Source: an uncultured bacterium (GTDB lineage: Bacteria > Eisenbacteria > RBG-16-71-46 > CAIMUX01). Taken from it: a DNA stretch of 7,596 nt. Positions 6,621 to 7,596 of the stretch are shown here, piece after piece. A program made the position numbers and the translations under genes. The notes beneath the pieces are model-generated. The model had not been told where the DNA came from. It searched no databases and saw only the letters and a program-made list of their open reading frames with translations. How positions within the stretch are numbered: position 1 is the first letter of the stretch; each line of letters opens with the position of its first letter. Location: positions 1-7,596 of the forward strand of contig CAMPIC010000122.1 of assembly GCA_946886185.1 (NCBI GenBank), read 5' to 3'.

Positions 6621-7596
6621 CTTCCGCATCCTCCTGTCTGCTTCGCGCATCGTCAGGCCGGTGATCAGTTGTTTCACAGCCACGGTCAGATTCCGGGAGT
6701 CTTGGAGAACTTCCGCGATGACGCTCCCGGCGCGTTCCTCGCATCCCTCGAACGCGAGCCGAATCGCTCCGCTGAGATGGCCCGACTCGAAGCGCGGCCA
6801 GCTGTCCGGCTCATCGAGCAACACCACGTCGCCCGGCTCCAGCTCCTCGAGCTCGGCGCGGCGCAGCCCGACCTTGCCGATGCGGCCGGTGAGCGGGATC
6901 CGCAAAGAAGACAGCGCTCCGAGAACCCGCGCGGACCGGGATCGCGCGCGCTCCTGCGCCCCCGCTCCCGCCTCGTACCGCAATCGCGCCGCGCGCAACG
7001 CCGCCCAGGGCACGAGGAGGCGGAACGGGATGTTGGCTCCGACCACGAGTGCCGATCCTGAAATCGCATACCAACCGGCCGCTCCTTCCGCCCCCCAGGG
7101 GAATGAGGCGGACTCCGAGACGATATCGAGCACGGAGAGGGGAAGGAGAGGGGACAGATGCGGCAGCGGGTCCGCCGCGCCGGCCAATCGTTCCGCGAAG
7201 AACGCGAGAATCCCTTGTTCGACCGGAGTGAGGAGGTCGGAGGCTCCCAGCCGCGCGGGGGAAACGCCGACCACCCGCGCGATCAGCGCGCGCGCGCTCG
7301 AAAGCGGAAGTTCCAGGACCGCTCGCCGGGTCGCTCCAGCCAGTCCGTAGACGATGCGCACCGAGTAGGTGCTCGTCCAGTCGTCGCGCGACGCGAGGCC
7401 GGTGCTGCGGAGGGTGATGCGCTCCGGGAGCGTGGCGAAAGTGTGCCGTTCCTCCGCTTGTGCTCCCGGCTCCTCTTCGCTCCGGAGCTCATGCAGCACC
7501 TTCGAAAACGACGCGCGGAATGCCTGCGCCGCCTCTATCCCCGGGGCGAAGCGCGCGATCTGGTCGAGGGCGTGCGCTTCCACGCGGTCGTACGAG
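6309..7596 (-). CDS. sctQ: Type III secretion sorting-platform/C-ring protein SctQ with two SpoA domains (5' end outside window)
   Basis: Numbered from the first in-frame start, GTG at 7583, the product has 424 residues. The frame stays open to the window edge (codons for S-Y-D-R precede the GTG), and the 13 visible bases upstream hold no Shine-Dalgarno, so the true start may lie outside. Residues 1-220 are a divergent N-terminal region with 'LTPVEQGILAFFAERLAG' near 115-135. SpoA1 spans about 224-301 ('GRIGKVGLRRAELEELEPGDVV' within it). A charged linker follows at 302-359. SpoA2 spans 360-424 ('VELGRIRMTVAELAELSPG', then 'VARGEIVRI.GELGVRI'). Flagella carry these domains in separate FliM and FliN, while injectisomes fuse them in SctQ; I see no FliM-type CheY-binding motif, but it could lie beyond the edge. 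SctQ forms the cytoplasmic platform that receives substrates and the ATPase complex. It is longer than typical SctQ (about 300-350). A FliM-FliN fusion is the alternative. Confidence 0.82.
   Translation of the reverse strand, partial: SYDRVEAHALDQIARFAPGIEAAQAFRASFSKVLHELRSEEEPGAQAEERHTFATLPERITLRSTGLASRDDWTSTYSVRIVYGLAGATRRAVLELPLSSARALIARVVGVSPARLGASDLLTPVEQGILAFFAERLAGAADPLPHLSPLLPLSVLDIVSESASFPWGAEGAAGWYAISGSALVVGANIPFRLLVPWAALRAARLRYEAGAGAQERARSRSARVLGALSSLRIPLTGRIGKVGLRRAELEELEPGDVVLLDEPDSWPRFESGHLSGAIRLAFEGCEERAGSVIAEVLQDSRNLTVAVKQLITGLTMREADRRMRKVSANEPNEAESTDVPRKKGASKTATGHPEAAALADEAPVQVRVELGRIRMTVAELAELSPGTILELRKDPEQPVTLLIEDRVVARGEIVRIEGELGVRILSLH
6630..6635 (-). promoter_or_regulatory. 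Internal Shine-Dalgarno within sctQ
   Basis: AGGAGG on the minus strand encodes Arg-Arg of SctQ and lies 9 bases before an in-frame GTG (6620-6618). An ATG sits immediately after it (6629-6627), too close to be used efficiently with this site. Two adjacent rare AGG arginine codons in a GC-rich gene fit selection for the site. Confidence 0.6.

Noticed and set aside
6309..7061. Plus-strand frames opposite sctQ (251 and 333 codons)
   Set aside because: Both are shadows of sctQ, whose two SpoA domains are clear on the minus strand.

Overview
This is a GC-rich window with two blocks. The left third (about 1-3359) carries two plus-strand genes. The right two thirds (about 3266-7596) carry a compact minus-strand operon for a type III secretion export apparatus. 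The lineage can only be inferred. The exported NHL-repeat protein ends in a FlgD-Ig/T9SS type A-like C-terminal domain, which is typical of FCB-group and related high-GC candidate phyla (Eisenbacteria-like genomes, for example). No rRNA or ribosomal protein gene is present to confirm this.

Left block. An exported NHL beta-propeller protein (69-1259, strong Shine-Dalgarno) is followed by a 261-base gap and a membrane-anchored SGNH-type hydrolase with C-terminal TPR-like helices. The hydrolase most likely starts at TTG 1521 and ends at 3359. Neither gene has an obvious link to secretion.

Right block. Read on the minus strand, the order is sctQ (two SpoA domains, running off the right edge), a FliO-like gene, sctR, sctS, sctT and sctU. 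Gaps between genes are 0 to 17 bases, so this is one operon with translational coupling. The inner-membrane export gate is formed by SctR, SctS and SctT with SctU wrapped around it; SctQ is the cytoplasmic sorting-platform or C-ring protein. Several features resemble injectisomes more than flagella: a short SctR without signal peptide, a VDVQRG motif in SctT, and fused SpoA domains in SctQ. A FliO-like chaperone, normally flagellar, sits in the same operon. The system therefore looks intermediate or divergent, and the flagellar/non-flagellar assignment is inference.

Three points deserve attention. First, sctU stops matching its family just before the autocleavage (NPTH) domain and then runs antisense into the end of the hydrolase gene, so it is truncated or the contig is chimeric there. 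Second, sctQ contains a perfect in-frame AGGAGG-9 nt-GTG that would give a separate 103-residue SpoA protein, as known for several injectisome SctQ genes. Third, a FliO-like gene occurs beside an injectisome-type SctR.
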